DNA of 64,000 nt from Paenibacillus glycanilyticus (GCF_023715145.1 NZ_JAMBNP010000006.1:343126-407125), one strand, 5' to 3'; shown: positions 18,888-27,900, numbered from the stretch's first letter. Notes: generated by a model from the sequence alone, not told the origin. Made by a program: numbers and translations.

Positions 18888-19938
18888 GCGCAAGGAACCC
18901 GGTTCTCTCCAGCTCCGCCATCGCTTCAAGCAGCATCACTCCGCTAAGCTGGCCGCTGAGCTGAACCTCGGCTTCCGGCTCTCCTTCCCAGGATAAGCTG
19001 AACAATCCGGAATCCGAACGGCCCCGCGCCCACAAGGAGCTCGCGTTATGCCGGATCAGATTCACCCATGGCAGCGCCAAATCGGGCTGAATATGGATGA
19101 GGTTAACGAGATAACGGATCAGAATGCCTTTGAATAGACCGCAATCGTCATTCCCCTCGCGCGGCAGCATGCCGGTCTCCCGGTCTACCAGTTCCGAGAC
19201 GGTTGCCGCCGCGGTTCTTTGCGCATCAACAAGATAGCTTTCCTCTCCCGTACAGTTGTACAGCTCAATGCCGGCGCCAATAAAGACGCCTTGGCAATAC
19301 GTATACTTCCAGTCGTAATCGATTTGGCCGTCGCCAAGCCGGTTCATGCCGTCCCAGACAAAGCCGGTTGCCGGATCAACAAGCCGTTCCTTATTAAATT
19401 GATAGATCCGCTGCGCCCATTCCAAGTCTTCCTCCCGGCGATCCATCTGATAGATTCGCGCAGCCAGGATTGAAGCAGGTGCATTGGCAGGCGTGTTCTT
19501 ATAATCGAGCTGATCCTTCTTCCAGGCCATGCCGCCGCCCATATGATCGTTCCAGGCCGTCTTGATATCTTCCCACAGTTCAAGCGCGCCTTCCTTATAG
19601 AACGACTTCCCGGTCGTATGATAAGCACGCAGCAGCGCCAAGGCCATCCATTCCATATCGTCATAGTAATTATGGAGCAGCGTATCGCCATTCCACTTCT
19701 TCGCGCCGCGGAAAGCCCGCTCCAGCAGCACTTCATCCTCGCTTGCTTCCGTGCGTTGAAGGGCATCAACCATTACATCCACAACATGCGCGTGCCACCA
19801 ATAAATCCAATGATCATTACAAGTACCGTTGCATGGTACAACTTGATCCATAACGCTTCGTTCTTCATTCCAGAACAAACGCTTGAAATCTTGCTGCGCG
19901 ATCGCCGCGCGTTCTGCCCATATTGCTTGTGCTGCCAT
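18880..19938 (-). CDS. GH76 family alpha-1,6-mannanase-like enzyme, cytoplasmic
   Basis: 352 aa without signal peptide. GH76 hallmark YYDDMEWMALALLRAY with the catalytic Asp pair at 93/94, plus QLDYKNTPANAPASILAARIY and VWDGMNR. Family members hydrolyse alpha-1,6-mannosidic backbones. Start ATG overlaps the previous GH76 stop by one base (TAATG), so translation is coupled. Last gene of the mannan operon. Confidence 0.9.
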   Translation of the reverse strand: MAAQAIWAERAAIAQQDFKRLFWNEERSVMDQVVPCNGTCNDHWIYWWHAHVVDVMVDALQRTEASEDEVLLERAFRGAKKWNGDTLLHNYYDDMEWMALALLRAYHTTGKSFYKEGALELWEDIKTAWNDHMGGGMAWKKDQLDYKNTPANAPASILAARIYQMDRREEDLEWAQRIYQFNKERLVDPATGFVWDGMNRLGDGQIDYDWKYTYCQGVFIGAGIELYNCTGEESYLVDAQRTAAATVSELVDRETGMLPREGNDDCGLFKGILIRYLVNLIHIQPDLALPWVNLIRHNASSLWARGRSDSGLFSLSWEGEPEAEVQLSGQLSGVMLLEAMAELERTGFLAPR

Positions 19939-21011
19939 TACGACTGTACCTCCTCTGTCTGCGCCGTGCTGGTCTGGCCGTTCTTCTCCAATACAGCCAG
20001 CTGCTCAAGCAGCATGATGCCGCTAAGCTGCGTGCTGAGCGTCACGCGCTCCTCCGGCTGAATTCCCCAAGAGGTGCTGAATACTTTGCGCGCCGCATCA
20101 CTGCCTTGCGCCCAAAGCGTCTCGCCTTGCCGCTCCAGCAGCGCCGACAGCTCTGCCCGCTCCGCCGACACGGAAGCAAGCTCGCCAAGATAACGGACCA
20201 GAATACCCTTGAACAATCCGCCATCTCCGTTGCCTTCATCCGGCCATAGACCGTCACGCAGCAGTTCGTCGCCGGCTGCCTTCGCCGTACGTTCGGCATC
20301 CTTCAGATAACCGACGTCGCCCGTAATCCGGAACAATTCTACGCCGGCGCCAATAAAGACGCCTTGGCAATACGTAAACTTCCAGTCCTTGTCGATCGAT
20401 CCGTCACCCGTGCGGTTCATCCCGTCCCAGACAAAGCCGGTCGCCGGATCAACAAGCTTTTCCTTCAGCCAGTTGTAAATGTTATGCGCCCAAGCCAAAT
20501 CCTCTTCCCTGCCAAAAGCCTGGTACAGACGTGCCGCCAAGATAACGGCAGGCGCGTTAGCAGGAGTGTTTTTATAATCCAGCTGCGACTTCTGCCACGC
20601 AATTCCTCCGCCGACATGCTCGTTCCAGCCGGTTTGGATGTCCTCCCACAGGAGAAGGGCAGCTGCCTTATACTTCTCGGCACCCGTTGCCTGATAAGCC
20701 CTCAGCCAAGCAATGGCCATCCATTCCATGTCGTCGTACAATTCATTCGGCCAAACGCCTTCGTTGCGCTGCAGAATACCTTCGTAGAAAGCATCCAGCC
20801 GATTGCGGTATGCCGCGCTGCCCGTCCGGTTGAGTCCGTCCGCCAGCGCATCCACCGCATGCGCCATCCACCAGTAATGAAAAATCGTATTACAAGCACC
20901 GTCCGGGCAAGGGATCTCAATGTCATACATGTTAATCGTAGGATTCCAATATAATTGCTCTAATGCCTGCTGAGCCTCTTCCGCCCGTGCTGCCCACACC
21001 ATAGTTTCCAC
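19938..21011 (-). CDS. GH76 family alpha-1,6-mannanase-like enzyme, cytoplasmic paralogue
   Basis: 357 aa, no signal peptide. YDDMEWMAIAWLRAY with Asp93/Asp94, HYWWMAHAVDALADGLNRTG, QLDYKNTPANAPAVILAARLY and VWDGMNRTGDGSIDKDWKFTYCQGV. Clearly a sister of the two neighbours. Lies 17 bp after the membrane-anchored GH76 gene and one base overlapping the next. Probably cuts imported alpha-1,6-manno-oligosaccharides. Confidence 0.9.
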   Translation of the reverse strand: METMVWAARAEEAQQALEQLYWNPTINMYDIEIPCPDGACNTIFHYWWMAHAVDALADGLNRTGSAAYRNRLDAFYEGILQRNEGVWPNELYDDMEWMAIAWLRAYQATGAEKYKAAALLLWEDIQTGWNEHVGGGIAWQKSQLDYKNTPANAPAVILAARLYQAFGREEDLAWAHNIYNWLKEKLVDPATGFVWDGMNRTGDGSIDKDWKFTYCQGVFIGAGVELFRITGDVGYLKDAERTAKAAGDELLRDGLWPDEGNGDGGLFKGILVRYLGELASVSAERAELSALLERQGETLWAQGSDAARKVFSTSWGIQPEERVTLSTQLSGIMLLEQLAVLEKNGQTSTAQTEEVQS

Positions 21012-21028
21012 TCTCCCGTATTCTCTGC

Positions 21029-22183
21029 CTAATGTAATCGTCCGTTTTTCTCTAGGACGGCCATCTGCTCAAGAAGCATCACTGCGCTTAGCTCCGTGCT
21101 TAACTGCACAATCTGATCCGGCGTTTCCGCCCATGAATTACTGAATAACGCTTTGTCTTCCGCTTTGCCGTATTGCCACAAGCTGTTGGCGTTTGTCTCG
21201 AGCATGCCGATCAATTCTTGGGTTTCCGGCCCCTTCGGATCAGCCGCGATCAGCTCTCCAGCATAGCGGACTAATACACCCTTGAATAAGCCGCCATCCC
21301 CGTCGCCCTCCGAAGGAAGCATGCCGGTTGCCGGAGACAGGAACATCTCCTTCAGATTAGCTGTCGTGAGGCGCGCATCGTCCAGATAAGTCTTGTCTTC
21401 TGTTGCGCGGTACAGCTCAACGCCTGCTCCTATGTACACGCCTTGGCCGTAAGTGAACTTCCAATCCTTATCGATATTGCCGTCACCGGTCCGGTTAACG
21501 CCATCCCATACAAGCCCGGTCTCCGGATCAACAAGCGTCTTCTTTTGCCAGTCGTAAATCCTCTTTGCCCATGCAAGATCTTCTTCGTTCCGAAACTGCC
21601 CATACAACCGTGCGGCCAAAATAACGGCTGGCGCATTCGCCGGCGTATTCTTGTAATCGAGCTGCTCCTTGCGCCATGCGATGCCGCCGCCCGTCTCATC
21701 GTTCCAGCCGCCCTTGATCTCTTCCCATAGCTCAAGCGTTGCCTGCTTATACCGCTCGTCCTTGGTCGCATCATAGGCTCTAAGCCAGGCAAGAGCCATC
21801 CATTCCATATCATCGTAATAATCGTTAATCATCACGCCGGCATTGCGGTCAAGCAATCCCTGATACAGCTTGTCAATTAGACCGCTATACCGTTCATCGC
21901 CTGTACGCTCGTATCCATCGACGAGCACGTCTACCGCGTGAGCCAGCCACCAGTAGTTGAATGGATCGGTGCAAAGCTGCGCAATGCACGGCGCGGCATT
22001 GCTGAATAGTCCGCGTTTCTCGTCCCAGAACGAACCAGCCAGCTCCAGCTGCGCAGCCTCCGCCCGTTCCTGCCACAAAGTGGAGGAAGCGGACGGTTCG
22101 CTCGCACGCGCCAGCTGCCAGATGACGGCCGCCGCCACAATAAGCAGCGCGGCCAAGCCGGCTATTAGCTTCTTTTGCTTCAA
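21029..22183 (-). CDS. GH76 family enzyme with N-terminal membrane anchor or signal
   Basis: 384 aa. A hydrophobic N-terminal segment (7-24) followed by ARASEP may be cleaved or serve as an anchor; there is no lipobox Cys. GH76 domain with DYYDDMEWMALAWLRAY, Asp124/Asp125, and QLDYKNTPANAPAVILAARLY. Of the three GH76 paralogues this alone is positioned outside the membrane, and so is the one placed to cut polymer before ABC import. 14 bp after the permease gene. Confidence 0.9.
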   Translation of the reverse strand: MKQKKLIAGLAALLIVAAAVIWQLARASEPSASSTLWQERAEAAQLELAGSFWDEKRGLFSNAAPCIAQLCTDPFNYWWLAHAVDVLVDGYERTGDERYSGLIDKLYQGLLDRNAGVMINDYYDDMEWMALAWLRAYDATKDERYKQATLELWEEIKGGWNDETGGGIAWRKEQLDYKNTPANAPAVILAARLYGQFRNEEDLAWAKRIYDWQKKTLVDPETGLVWDGVNRTGDGNIDKDWKFTYGQGVYIGAGVELYRATEDKTYLDDARLTTANLKEMFLSPATGMLPSEGDGDGGLFKGVLVRYAGELIAADPKGPETQELIGMLETNANSLWQYGKAEDKALFSNSWAETPDQIVQLSTELSAVMLLEQMAVLEKNGRLH

Positions 22184-22197
22184 TTCGATTCCCCCGC

Positions 22198-23121
22198 TTA
22201 CCCTTTTGTCCCCGTAAACGCAATGCCTTGCACGAAATACTTCTGAAGCAGGAGGAACAAGACGAGGATCGGCAGAATGGCAATCAGCGCCCCCGCCATC
22301 ATTGGACCAAAGTCGGTCTGATGGTTAAACGAGAAAGCCTGCAGCCCCATCTGTATGGTCGCTTTAGCCGGATCGTTCAATATGATCATCGGCCACAGGA
22401 AGTTATTCCAGCCTCCTTGGAAGGTGAAGATCGAGAGCGTCGCAAGCGCCGGCTTCGTGAGCGGCAGATAGATGTTCCAGAAGATGCGGAACTCGCCCGC
22501 TCCCTCGATCCGCGCCATCTCCATCATGTCGGAAGGCAGCGTCAGGAAGAACTGCCGCATGAAGAATACCGCAAACGATCCGGAAGCCCCCGGCAGAATA
22601 ATCCCCCAGAAGGAGTTCAGGAAGCCGTTGCCTCCGCCTCCAAGAATGTCATTGCCGCCAATCAGCGGGAAATGCTTCAGGACGTAGAAGCTCGGAATCA
22701 TCGTTACGATGCCCGGGATCATCATGGCTGCCAGCAGGACCCGGAACAACGGCTTGCTCATCTTGAAGTTCAGCTTCGCAAAGGCGTAGCCGCTGATGGA
22801 TCCAAAGAACAGGTTGCACAGCACGCCAGCCGTTGCGAGAATAAACGAGTTGGCGAAATACCCGGCAAACGGTACCGTTGTAAACGCGGCTTTGTAATGC
22901 TCCAAAGTAAGTGTTGACGGAATCCACTTGATGGGCACCGCGAAGATTTCATTGCTTGGTTTAAACGAAGTAATCAAACTCCAGAAAAACGGCAAAAACA
23001 TTGCTACCGCTATAGCCCCCGCGACCAGATAGAAAAGGACGGTCGTTAGTACCTTTTTAAAGGCATAAGAAGGCGGCTTAGGAGCACGTACTGTTACTGC
23101 TTTGACAAATGGTTGTGCCAT
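22198..23121 (-). CDS. Sugar ABC transporter permease, MalG-like
   Basis: 307 aa with six transmembrane helices and the EAA loop (EMARIEGAGEFRIFWNIYLPLTKPALATLSIF) that contacts the ATPase. Start ATG after GGAGGAAG. No ATPase gene is present in the operon, as is common for this class, which shares an MsmX-type ATPase encoded elsewhere. Preceded by three 69-bp tandem hairpin repeats that separate it from its partner permease. Confidence 0.93.
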   Translation of the reverse strand: MAQPFVKAVTVRAPKPPSYAFKKVLTTVLFYLVAGAIAVAMFLPFFWSLITSFKPSNEIFAVPIKWIPSTLTLEHYKAAFTTVPFAGYFANSFILATAGVLCNLFFGSISGYAFAKLNFKMSKPLFRVLLAAMMIPGIVTMIPSFYVLKHFPLIGGNDILGGGGNGFLNSFWGIILPGASGSFAVFFMRQFFLTLPSDMMEMARIEGAGEFRIFWNIYLPLTKPALATLSIFTFQGGWNNFLWPMIILNDPAKATIQMGLQAFSFNHQTDFGPMMAGALIAILPILVLFLLLQKYFVQGIAFTGTKG

Positions 23122-23140
23122 GACCGTTCTTCCTCCTAAA

Positions 23141-23341
23141 ATGAATAATCACACAGATAGCCAAGAGAAGGCTATTTGTGATTTTTCATACTTCGTAAGC
23201 ATCAACTTAATGAATAATCACACAGATAGCCAAGATAAAGCTATTTGTGATTTTTCATACTTCGTAAGCATCAACTTAATGAATAATCACACAGATAGCC
23301 AAGATAAGGCTATTTGTGATTTTTCATACTTCGTAAGCATT
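23141..23341. repeat. Three tandem 69-bp hairpin repeats between permease genes
   Basis: Units start at 23141, 23210 and 23279, the last slightly short. Each contains CACAGATAGCC and GGCTATTTGTG (or the AGCTATTTGTG variant), which pair over 11 bp with one wobble around a 7-nt loop, then a constant tail ending TTCGTAAGCAT. A run of plus-strand codons stays open only because the period is a multiple of three; I do not regard it as a gene. Confidence 0.9.
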
Positions 23342-23345
23342 CGTT

Positions 23346-24233
23346 TTATACGATTGGTTCTTCGGATTTATTAATGCGCATGTTAATGAAAGAAAAGATT
23401 AAAATAGCCACTGCGAGCACAAAAGCTTGCGCGGAAGCGTAGCCCATCTTGAGCTGGTTGAAGCCTTGATTATAAATAAGGTATACCGGCGTCTTGGTCA
23501 CGTTGCCCGGACCGCCTTGCGTCAGAACAAAGGCCTGGTCGAACATTTGAAGCGCCCCGATAATTGCCATCGTACTCACAAGGAAGGTTGTTGGACGAAG
23601 CTGCGGCCATGTAATGTAACGGAACCGGTCAAAAGCGGTAGCGCCGTCGAGCTTGGCAGATTCGTACAAATAGTCCGGCACGCCCTGCAGGCCTGCGATA
23701 TAGATAACCATGTTGGAGCCAACCGACTGCCATAACGTCACCATAATAATGGAGAACATGGCCGTCTCGGTCTGGGCGAGCCAGGCGGGTCCGGTGATGC
23801 CGATATAGCTGAGCAGGTTATTTACAAGACCAAATTCCGGATGGAGCAGCCAGATCCATACGGTTGCCGCCGCAACGGCAGAGGTCAGAGTAGGCAGATA
23901 ATTCATCGTACGGAACAGCTTCACGCCAAACCGTTTGAAGTTCAGCAGCATCGCAAGCAATAAGGAAATGATGATGTTAAGCGGTACAAAGACGACCGCG
24001 TAGAAAAATACGTTCTTGAAAGTCGTCCAATACAAATCATCTTCAAGCATCTTTTTGTAGTTATCGAATTTCACGAACTCCATCCGGCTCACCACGTCAT
24101 AATTCGTAAAGCTTAAATAGAGCGCCATGACAACCGGAATGATGGTAAAAGCGATAAACAGCAGCATCGTTGGCGTAATAAACAGATAGGCCATCCGGGC
24201 TTGATGTTGGTTCAGCTTGCCCATTGAAGACAT
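23346..24233 (-). CDS. Sugar ABC transporter permease, MalF-like
   Basis: 295 aa from ATG MSSMGKLNQ, eight bases after AAAGGAG; the frame extends 30 codons upstream through a hairpin and is less likely to be used. Six helices and the EAA loop (YESAKLDGATAFDRFRYITWPQLRPTTF). Forms the channel with the MalG-like protein and receives sugar from the lipoprotein encoded just upstream. Confidence 0.93.
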   Translation of the reverse strand: MSSMGKLNQHQARMAYLFITPTMLLFIAFTIIPVVMALYLSFTNYDVVSRMEFVKFDNYKKMLEDDLYWTTFKNVFFYAVVFVPLNIIISLLLAMLLNFKRFGVKLFRTMNYLPTLTSAVAAATVWIWLLHPEFGLVNNLLSYIGITGPAWLAQTETAMFSIIMVTLWQSVGSNMVIYIAGLQGVPDYLYESAKLDGATAFDRFRYITWPQLRPTTFLVSTMAIIGALQMFDQAFVLTQGGPGNVTKTPVYLIYNQGFNQLKMGYASAQAFVLAVAILIFSFINMRINKSEEPIV

Positions 24234-24279
24234 CGGCACTACTCCTTTCATAGGTGGCTCTCCCGCCGGCTGTATGAAT

Positions 24280-24309
24280 GGATAAAGGGAGGTCTCCCTC
24301 CCTTTATCC
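24280..24309. repeat. Intercistronic hairpin between binding-protein and permease genes
   Basis: GGATAAAGGGAGG and CCTCCCTTTATCC form a perfect 13-bp stem with a 4-nt loop and no following T-run on the minus strand. It probably protects the upstream binding-protein mRNA or partly attenuates transcription. Confidence 0.75.
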
Positions 24310-24335
24310 TTCCTTATAGCCATGCAGGTCGGCCT

Positions 24336-25673
24336 TTATTTCACGTCTTCGTTGTCCGCGAGCTGCTGGTCTCCCCGCTGCTGCGCTTTCTTAAGGGTTT
24401 CCTCCGCATTCTGCTTCTTCTGCTGGTACAGCTCCAGATTCGGAATAAGCGCTTCGGTCTCCATTACGGAATAGCCCGGGTGGGACGGACGAACTTTTGC
24501 AAATTCAAGCGTTTCGAGGAATGGCTTGAAGAACGGATCATCCTGGAAGAACGGATCGTCAAGCGCCGGTTTGTAGCCAGGAATGTTCAGGCTCGTTTTC
24601 GCCCACAGCAGAGCGTTGTCCTTATTAGCCGTCCACCATTTGATGAACTCCCATGCCTCTGCCTGATGCTTCGAAGCTTCGGGAATAACCAGGCCAAAGC
24701 CGCCCATCACGCCGCCTTTGTCGCCGTTAGGTCCTGTCGGAGGCGGCACAACCCCAAAGTCCAGATCCTTGCCGTATTTCTTATAAGTGCTGAGCATCCA
24801 TGGACCGTTATAAGTCATGGCAACCTTGCCCGTCGCGAACGCATCCGTGCCTTCGCCAAGACCTTGCTCAAAGCCGACTTTATACACTTTGTCCTGATTC
24901 ATCATGCGGTCCCAGAAATTAAGCACCGCCAGACCTTTTTCATTGTTGAAGTTTGTTTTGCCGTCTTCGGTCAGCATTTGACCGCCTGCTTGCTGAAGAT
25001 ACATATTAAAGAGGCCGTTATCGCCAAGGGAGAAGCCCGCCACTTCGAGCTTGCTGCCATTCCACTTGGTTGTCTTAATCGCTACCTGCTCGAGCTCATC
25101 CCAAGTCGCAGGAGGCGTCGTTACGCCCGCATCGCTCAGCAGCTTTTTGTTATAGAACAAAGCGCGTGCATCAACGGTCAATGGAAGGCCGTACAGCTTG
25201 TCGTTATTGGACAATTCCTTCAGCGCTTCGCCATAGAACTCATCTTTGTTCAAACCGTCTTGCGTCATGAGATCATCGATTGGATGAAGGACGTTTTTCG
25301 GCGCGTACAGCGGTGTACGCCATCTGTCCCAGAGCAGAACGTCCGGTGCGCCGCCGGATGTAGCAGCCGTCAGGAACTTCGTAATCAAGTCCTGCTGCAG
25401 CATGTATTTCACGCGAATTTTATCCTGCGATTTGTTGAAGGCATCAACCATTGTCTGGAATTGCTTCTGGCCGTCGCCTGCCCAATCCCCCCAGAACGTA
25501 ATCTCTACAGCCTTTCCGCCATCCGCATTTCCGGAAGTGTTACCCGCTTGCTCATTTGTTCCGCTGTTTGCATTCGTATTGCTGTTGCCGTTGCTGCTTG
25601 TCGTTGTTTTTGCGCAGCCGGCTGCTGTTGCCACAACCGTAACCAAGGCGATCATCGTGATCCATTTTTTCAC
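24336..25673 (-). CDS. Sugar-binding lipoprotein, probably for alpha-manno-oligosaccharides
   Basis: 445 aa, GTG start eight bases after GGGAGG. Lipobox ATAAGC, Cys20, then an Asn/Ser/Gly linker. Family 1 binding-protein features: ITFWGDWAGDGQKQFQTMV, APDVLLWDRWRT, ALFYNKKLL, GKVAMTYNGPWML. Located between GH125 and the permeases, followed by three GH76 genes, so the ligand is most likely alpha-1,6-linked manno-oligosaccharide (inference). Confidence 0.92.
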   Translation of the reverse strand: MKKWITMIALVTVVATAAGCAKTTTSSNGNSNTNANSGTNEQAGNTSGNADGGKAVEITFWGDWAGDGQKQFQTMVDAFNKSQDKIRVKYMLQQDLITKFLTAATSGGAPDVLLWDRWRTPLYAPKNVLHPIDDLMTQDGLNKDEFYGEALKELSNNDKLYGLPLTVDARALFYNKKLLSDAGVTTPPATWDELEQVAIKTTKWNGSKLEVAGFSLGDNGLFNMYLQQAGGQMLTEDGKTNFNNEKGLAVLNFWDRMMNQDKVYKVGFEQGLGEGTDAFATGKVAMTYNGPWMLSTYKKYGKDLDFGVVPPPTGPNGDKGGVMGGFGLVIPEASKHQAEAWEFIKWWTANKDNALLWAKTSLNIPGYKPALDDPFFQDDPFFKPFLETLEFAKVRPSHPGYSVMETEALIPNLELYQQKKQNAEETLKKAQQRGDQQLADNEDVK

Positions 25674-25756
25674 TTTTCATGCCTCCCTTTTTTAGTTACC
25701 CTATCTATTTCAAAAGAAAGCTGCCTTTATTGGCAGGTCTCCTTATGAAATCGCTG

Positions 25757-27052
25757 TCATTTCGTCTGTACTCGAATTCCGCAGTAATCAAGCAGCAGCT
25801 CGCTGAACATCATGTTTGCCCAGGAGAACCAGGGGCGGCTGAACTGATAAGGATCATCCGCATGGAACCCTTCATGCATGAAGTTGGTACCGGCCGTTGT
25901 TGCTTCCATAAGATGGAGCAGCCGCTCTTTCTCCGCACGGTCTTCCGTCGTTAAGCCCTGCATCGCCAGCGCGATATGCCAGATGTATTGATGTGGCGTA
26001 TGAGGACTGCCGATTCCGGATGCTGCTTTACCTTCAAAGTAATAAGGGTTGCTGCTGCTTAAGACAAAGCTCCGCGTATTGCGGTAGATCGGATCCTCCT
26101 GCGAGGTGTAGCCGAGATAAGGGATAGACAGCAGACTTGGCACATTCGCGTCATCCATAAAATTGTAATTGCCGAGTCCGTCCGTTTCATATGCGTAAAT
26201 TTTTCCAAATTGCGGATGCTCGGTAATGCCGTATGTTTGAATGCCCTGATCAATTTCCCCGCCAAGCTTACCTGCGCGGGCTGCAAGCTCGCGATCGCCA
26301 AGGACTTCCTCCGCGATTTCCTTCAGGTATCTCAAAGCGACAACCGCAAACATATTGGCCGGCACAAGATAACCGTATGTACAAGCATCGTCGCTTGGGC
26401 GGAAGCCGCTCCATGTCATGCCCGTATAGCCGGTCTCCGTGCCTTTCCCCTCGCGCAGGAGCGTATCCGTCGGTGCGCAGTTAAAGCGCTGGAAGCTGTA
26501 CGGCGAACTTGTCTCATGGTTTTGTTCCGTTGTCCATAAGTTCAGGATCGCATCTGACGCTTGCTTGAACGTCTCGTCGAACTGCGAGGTCCTGCCGGTA
26601 TTTTTCCATAGCAGATAACTGAGCTGCAGCGGGTAGCAAAGCGAATCAATCTCGTATTTGCGCTCCCAGATGGAAGGACCCGTATCGGTCAGATCATCCT
26701 GATGGCCTTTGCCGCTTGGCCCGTTATTGAATGCATTCGCATAAGGGTCAATCAGAACCGAAGCCATTTGTCTCCGAACCAATCCTTCGATCAGATCCGC
26801 GAGCTCGGCATCCTCGGAAGCCAACACCAGAAACGGTCGAAGCTGAGCCGCCGAATCGCGAAGCCACATAGCTGGTATATCACCTGTTATAACAAATGTT
26901 GTTCCGTCAGGCATCCGCTGAATGGTCGTCTGCAGCGTATTCAGGATTGCTTTCTCGAATATGGCCGCCCAATTCGGATGATCCTGCAGTTTTTCCTTCA
27001 TTCGGTCTAATAACCGCGTTAAGGATACGGGGATTTCTGTCGATTGCGTCAT
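25757..27052 (-). CDS. GH125 exo-alpha-1,6-mannosidase
   Basis: 431 aa from ATG MTQSTEIPV, nine bases after AAGGAGG; a 17-codon upstream extension is unlikely. Cytoplasmic. GH125/DUF1237 signatures: VITGDIPAMWLRDSAAQLRP, NAFNNGPSGKGHQDD, WERKYEIDSLCYPLQLSY, GMTWSGFRPSDDACTYGY, SSSNPYYFEGKAASGIGSPH. The family is metal-independent, inverting, and removes terminal alpha-1,6-mannose. First gene of the mannan operon, under a consensus promoter. Confidence 0.93.
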   Translation of the reverse strand: MTQSTEIPVSLTRLLDRMKEKLQDHPNWAAIFEKAILNTLQTTIQRMPDGTTFVITGDIPAMWLRDSAAQLRPFLVLASEDAELADLIEGLVRRQMASVLIDPYANAFNNGPSGKGHQDDLTDTGPSIWERKYEIDSLCYPLQLSYLLWKNTGRTSQFDETFKQASDAILNLWTTEQNHETSSPYSFQRFNCAPTDTLLREGKGTETGYTGMTWSGFRPSDDACTYGYLVPANMFAVVALRYLKEIAEEVLGDRELAARAGKLGGEIDQGIQTYGITEHPQFGKIYAYETDGLGNYNFMDDANVPSLLSIPYLGYTSQEDPIYRNTRSFVLSSSNPYYFEGKAASGIGSPHTPHQYIWHIALAMQGLTTEDRAEKERLLHLMEATTAGTNFMHEGFHADDPYQFSRPWFSWANMMFSELLLDYCGIRVQTK

Positions 27053-27088
27053 GCGTTTGTGCCTCCTTGTTCCCTTAAACCACTTTTT

Positions 27089-27102
27089 ATAAAACGCTTT
27101 CA
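27089..27102 (-). promoter_or_regulatory. cre-like site in the GH125 leader
   Basis: Minus-strand TGAAAGCGTTTTAT matches 12 of 14 cre consensus positions and lies just downstream of the -10 box, a position suited to CcpA roadblock. Confidence 0.45.
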
Positions 27103-27114
27103 TTTAATATTGCT

Positions 27115-27143
27115 ATTATATTGGCATGTATATGGTATGTCAA
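27115..27143 (-). promoter_or_regulatory. Consensus SigA promoter of the mannan operon
   Basis: TTGACA (27138-27143), 17-nt spacer, TATAAT (27115-27120) on the minus strand, a full consensus match. The spacer contains ATACCAT, also present in the spacer of the GntR/LacI regulator's promoter, so that protein may repress both. Confidence 0.75.
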
Positions 27144-27205
27144 TATGTTTTTTATATATTGTTTATACCAATCTATCATACTATTTGATCAGGACTTATG
27201 GCATA

Positions 27206-27233
27206 CAAAAAAAGCCCCCAGTCGGAGGCTTTT
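27206..27233 (-). terminator. Terminator after the CBO0543-like gene
   Basis: AAGCCTCC pairs with GGGGGCTT across one mismatch, with TTTTTTT following on the minus strand. Confidence 0.7.
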
Positions 27234-27245
27234 ATCTGAATGACC

Positions 27246-27764
27246 TTAGTTTCTGTTTTCAATCGGTACATTAACGGGTATCTTGAAATACCAGATATAC
27301 AATACACATAGCACAAGCATGATCCCGTAAGCAGCCAACGGCTTCTTATGGAAGAGCCACAATAGCGGGAACATGGTGCAATCAAAAAAGATCGACCAGT
27401 AAAGGCTCCATCCATATTGATAGATGATGCGATCGGTCAGCATAAAGAACCATTCGACCGCCACATAAACCCCGATGTACCTCAAGTAGTGAACGATAAT
27501 CTTGTTTGTTTGCACAGGATAATTCGAGATGAACATTAACGCTGTTGCGGGAAAAATAACAAAGGTATACACCAATTCCGTCATGCTGTGGTTAGGTAAA
27601 AAGTCCGGCTTCAGCTTCCAGAGAAAATGGCCGGCGGTTAGAAAATTATACAGCAGGTTGCCAATGACAATAAACATCATGGTGGGATGATACCTCTGCC
27701 AATGTCTCCAATCCCCATATCTCCATGCTGCTAACAGCGTAATGACACCAAGAATCAAATGCAT
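27246..27764 (-). CDS. CBO0543-like multi-pass membrane protein
   Basis: 172 aa from ATG MHLILGVITLLAAW, seven bases after GAGGGG. Five or six hydrophobic segments; the pattern WRHWQRYHPTMMFIVIGNLLYNFL, then LYWSIFFDCTMFPLLWLFHK, is that of the CBO0543 family common in spore-formers. Function unknown. Flanked by terminators on both sides, so it is an independent unit inserted between the mannan operon and its regulator. Confidence 0.75.
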   Translation of the reverse strand: MHLILGVITLLAAWRYGDWRHWQRYHPTMMFIVIGNLLYNFLTAGHFLWKLKPDFLPNHSMTELVYTFVIFPATALMFISNYPVQTNKIIVHYLRYIGVYVAVEWFFMLTDRIIYQYGWSLYWSIFFDCTMFPLLWLFHKKPLAAYGIMLVLCVLYIWYFKIPVNVPIENRN

Positions 27765-27874
27765 AGAACTGCCCCTCGTGAGTGATGCCAAATTGTAATG
27801 TTTCTGACCTTACCAAATATTGTGCTCTAACCTTTTTTTGGTTATTCGGACCATGCGAGCCTAAAACAAGACGC

Positions 27875-27900
27875 AAAAAAAGCCTCCTGGCAGGAGGCTT
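27875..27900 (-). terminator. Terminator after the GntR/LacI regulator
   Basis: AAGCCTCC-TGGCA-GGAGGCTT followed on the minus strand by TTTTTTT, 15 bp past the regulator stop. Confidence 0.9.

Noticed and set aside
23102..23374. 90-codon plus-strand frame with repeated MNNHTDSQ segments
   Set aside because: It exists only because the 69-bp repeat period is a multiple of three; it runs antisense over the intercistronic array and has no independent support.
24480..25748. 422-codon plus-strand frame opposite the mannan binding-protein gene
   Set aside because: Long only because of codon bias of the real minus-strand gene; no family likeness.
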